Below are positions 4,705 to 5,201 of a DNA stretch of 5,201 bases, one piece after another (within the stretch, counting starts at the first letter, position 1; each line of letters opens with the position of its first letter). This stretch comes from an uncultured Francisella sp. (lineage in GTDB: Bacteria; Pseudomonadota; Gammaproteobacteria; Burkholderiales; Neisseriaceae): positions 1 to 5,201 of the forward strand of contig CAJPTP010000095.1 of the NCBI GenBank assembly GCA_905373555.1, read 5' to 3'. The notes beneath the pieces were generated by a model. That model saw only the letters and a program-made list of their open reading frames with translations. It was not told the origin of the DNA and did no database searches. Made by a program: the position numbers and the translations under genes.

Positions 4705-5201
4705 ATGTTTTGGTATGGTTTGTTGAAGTTTTTGGCCTACGCTCTGACTTTGCTTTGGGGCACGGTGGCCTTTTTGAGGATGTTCTTGCAGCGCGGCGGC
4801 TTGGCGGCGTCGCATCCTTTCGCGCGCTTTTTGGTTTTCGCGACGCAGTGGGCGGTCAAGCCTTTGCGGCGGTTCGCCAAGCCCGTCGCGGGCTGGGATT
4901 TCGCCATTCCCGTCGCCGTGCTGCTGTTGTGTTTGCTTGAGCGCGCCTTGATCTTGGGCGTGGCCGTCGCGATCAACCCCGACGCGCTCAAGCCCGGCCG
5001 TTTCGTGTGGGAGGGCGCGGCCGTGGCTTTGCTGTTCACGAGCTGCTTGGCCAACGCCGCGACGCTGGTGATGATCTACAGGTGGCTGTCGTTTCATTTC
5101 TTTTTCGACGGCGGCTCCGCCGGCCGGGCCGTGGAGTTCGTGTACAAAGGCTTGACCAAACCCGTGACGACGGGCAACGAAAAGGTCGATCGCTTCGGGC
5201 A
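4705..5201 (+). CDS. yggT: YggT-family integral membrane protein (3' end cut off)
   Basis: The visible 165 residues run off the right edge without a stop. YggT-family proteins are small multi-pass inner membrane proteins; a role in osmotic or cation stress has been proposed in some bacteria but the molecular function is not settled. Hydrophobic segments fall at about 4-27, 65-90 and 103-130. The stretch LRMFLQR (24-30), then HPFARFLVFATQWAVKPLRR (37-56), matches the family pattern of a conserved amphipathic segment ending in KPLRR after the first helix. Betaproteobacterial members are about 180-190 residues, so probably only some 20 residues are missing. The start is chosen on GGAG five bases upstream of the ATG and on the first membrane helix beginning right after it. 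It follows yggS by 161 bases, an association common in Proteobacteria. Leucine is TTG in 16 of 25 codons. Confidence 0.85.
   Translation, partial: MFWYGLLKFLAYALTLLWGTVAFLRMFLQRGGLAASHPFARFLVFATQWAVKPLRRFAKPVAGWDFAIPVAVLLLCLLERALILGVAVAINPDALKPGRFVWEGAAVALLFTSCLANAATLVMIYRWLSFHFFFDGGSAGRAVEFVYKGLTKPVTTGNEKVDRFG

Noticed and set aside
1..5201. CRISPR array, insertion sequence, phage or toxin-antitoxin module
   Set aside because: No regularly spaced repeats, transposase or integrase motifs, terminal inverted repeats or small paired genes were seen on either strand.

Overview
The window looks like chromosomal core DNA from a GC-rich Proteobacterium, most likely a betaproteobacterium of the Burkholderiales. 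That placement is an inference from the PilT and PilU sequences and from the gene neighbourhood; nothing here fixes a genus. Leucine is often written TTG rather than CTG despite the high GC, which is a little unusual and may help placement.

Layout, left to right. Positions 1-631 hold no gene I can defend. This is a GC-rich stretch, then a pyrimidine-rich stretch, with a strong GC hairpin (167-188), a terminator-like hairpin on the + strand (315-341) and short repeats. A clear intrinsic terminator (632-674) closes the leftward pilU transcript. Then come two type IV pilus ATPase genes on the minus strand: pilU (728-2212), which carries a Pro/Gly/Met-rich N-terminal extension of about 115 residues, and upstream of it pilT (2313-3350), a textbook retraction ATPase. 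A 476-base divergent spacer (3351-3826) carries an extended -10 promoter facing pilT and a near-consensus sigma70 promoter facing yggS. On the + strand follow yggS (3827-4543), a PLP-binding homeostasis protein, a likely terminator (4561-4588), and a yggT-family membrane protein gene (from 4705) cut off by the right edge.

How it works together. PilT powers pilus retraction and PilU is its PilT-dependent helper, so both act at the cytoplasmic base of the type IV pilus machine whose other genes lie elsewhere. YggS and YggT have housekeeping roles with no established link to pili. Their position next to pilT is a neighbourhood also known from Pseudomonas (yggS-pilT-pilU). I see no transposase, integrase, CRISPR array, toxin-antitoxin pair, tRNA or rRNA, and no sign of a new multi-gene system. 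The oddities worth a second look are the PilU extension, the long pilT leader, terminator-like and hairpin structures in the spacers, and the codon use.
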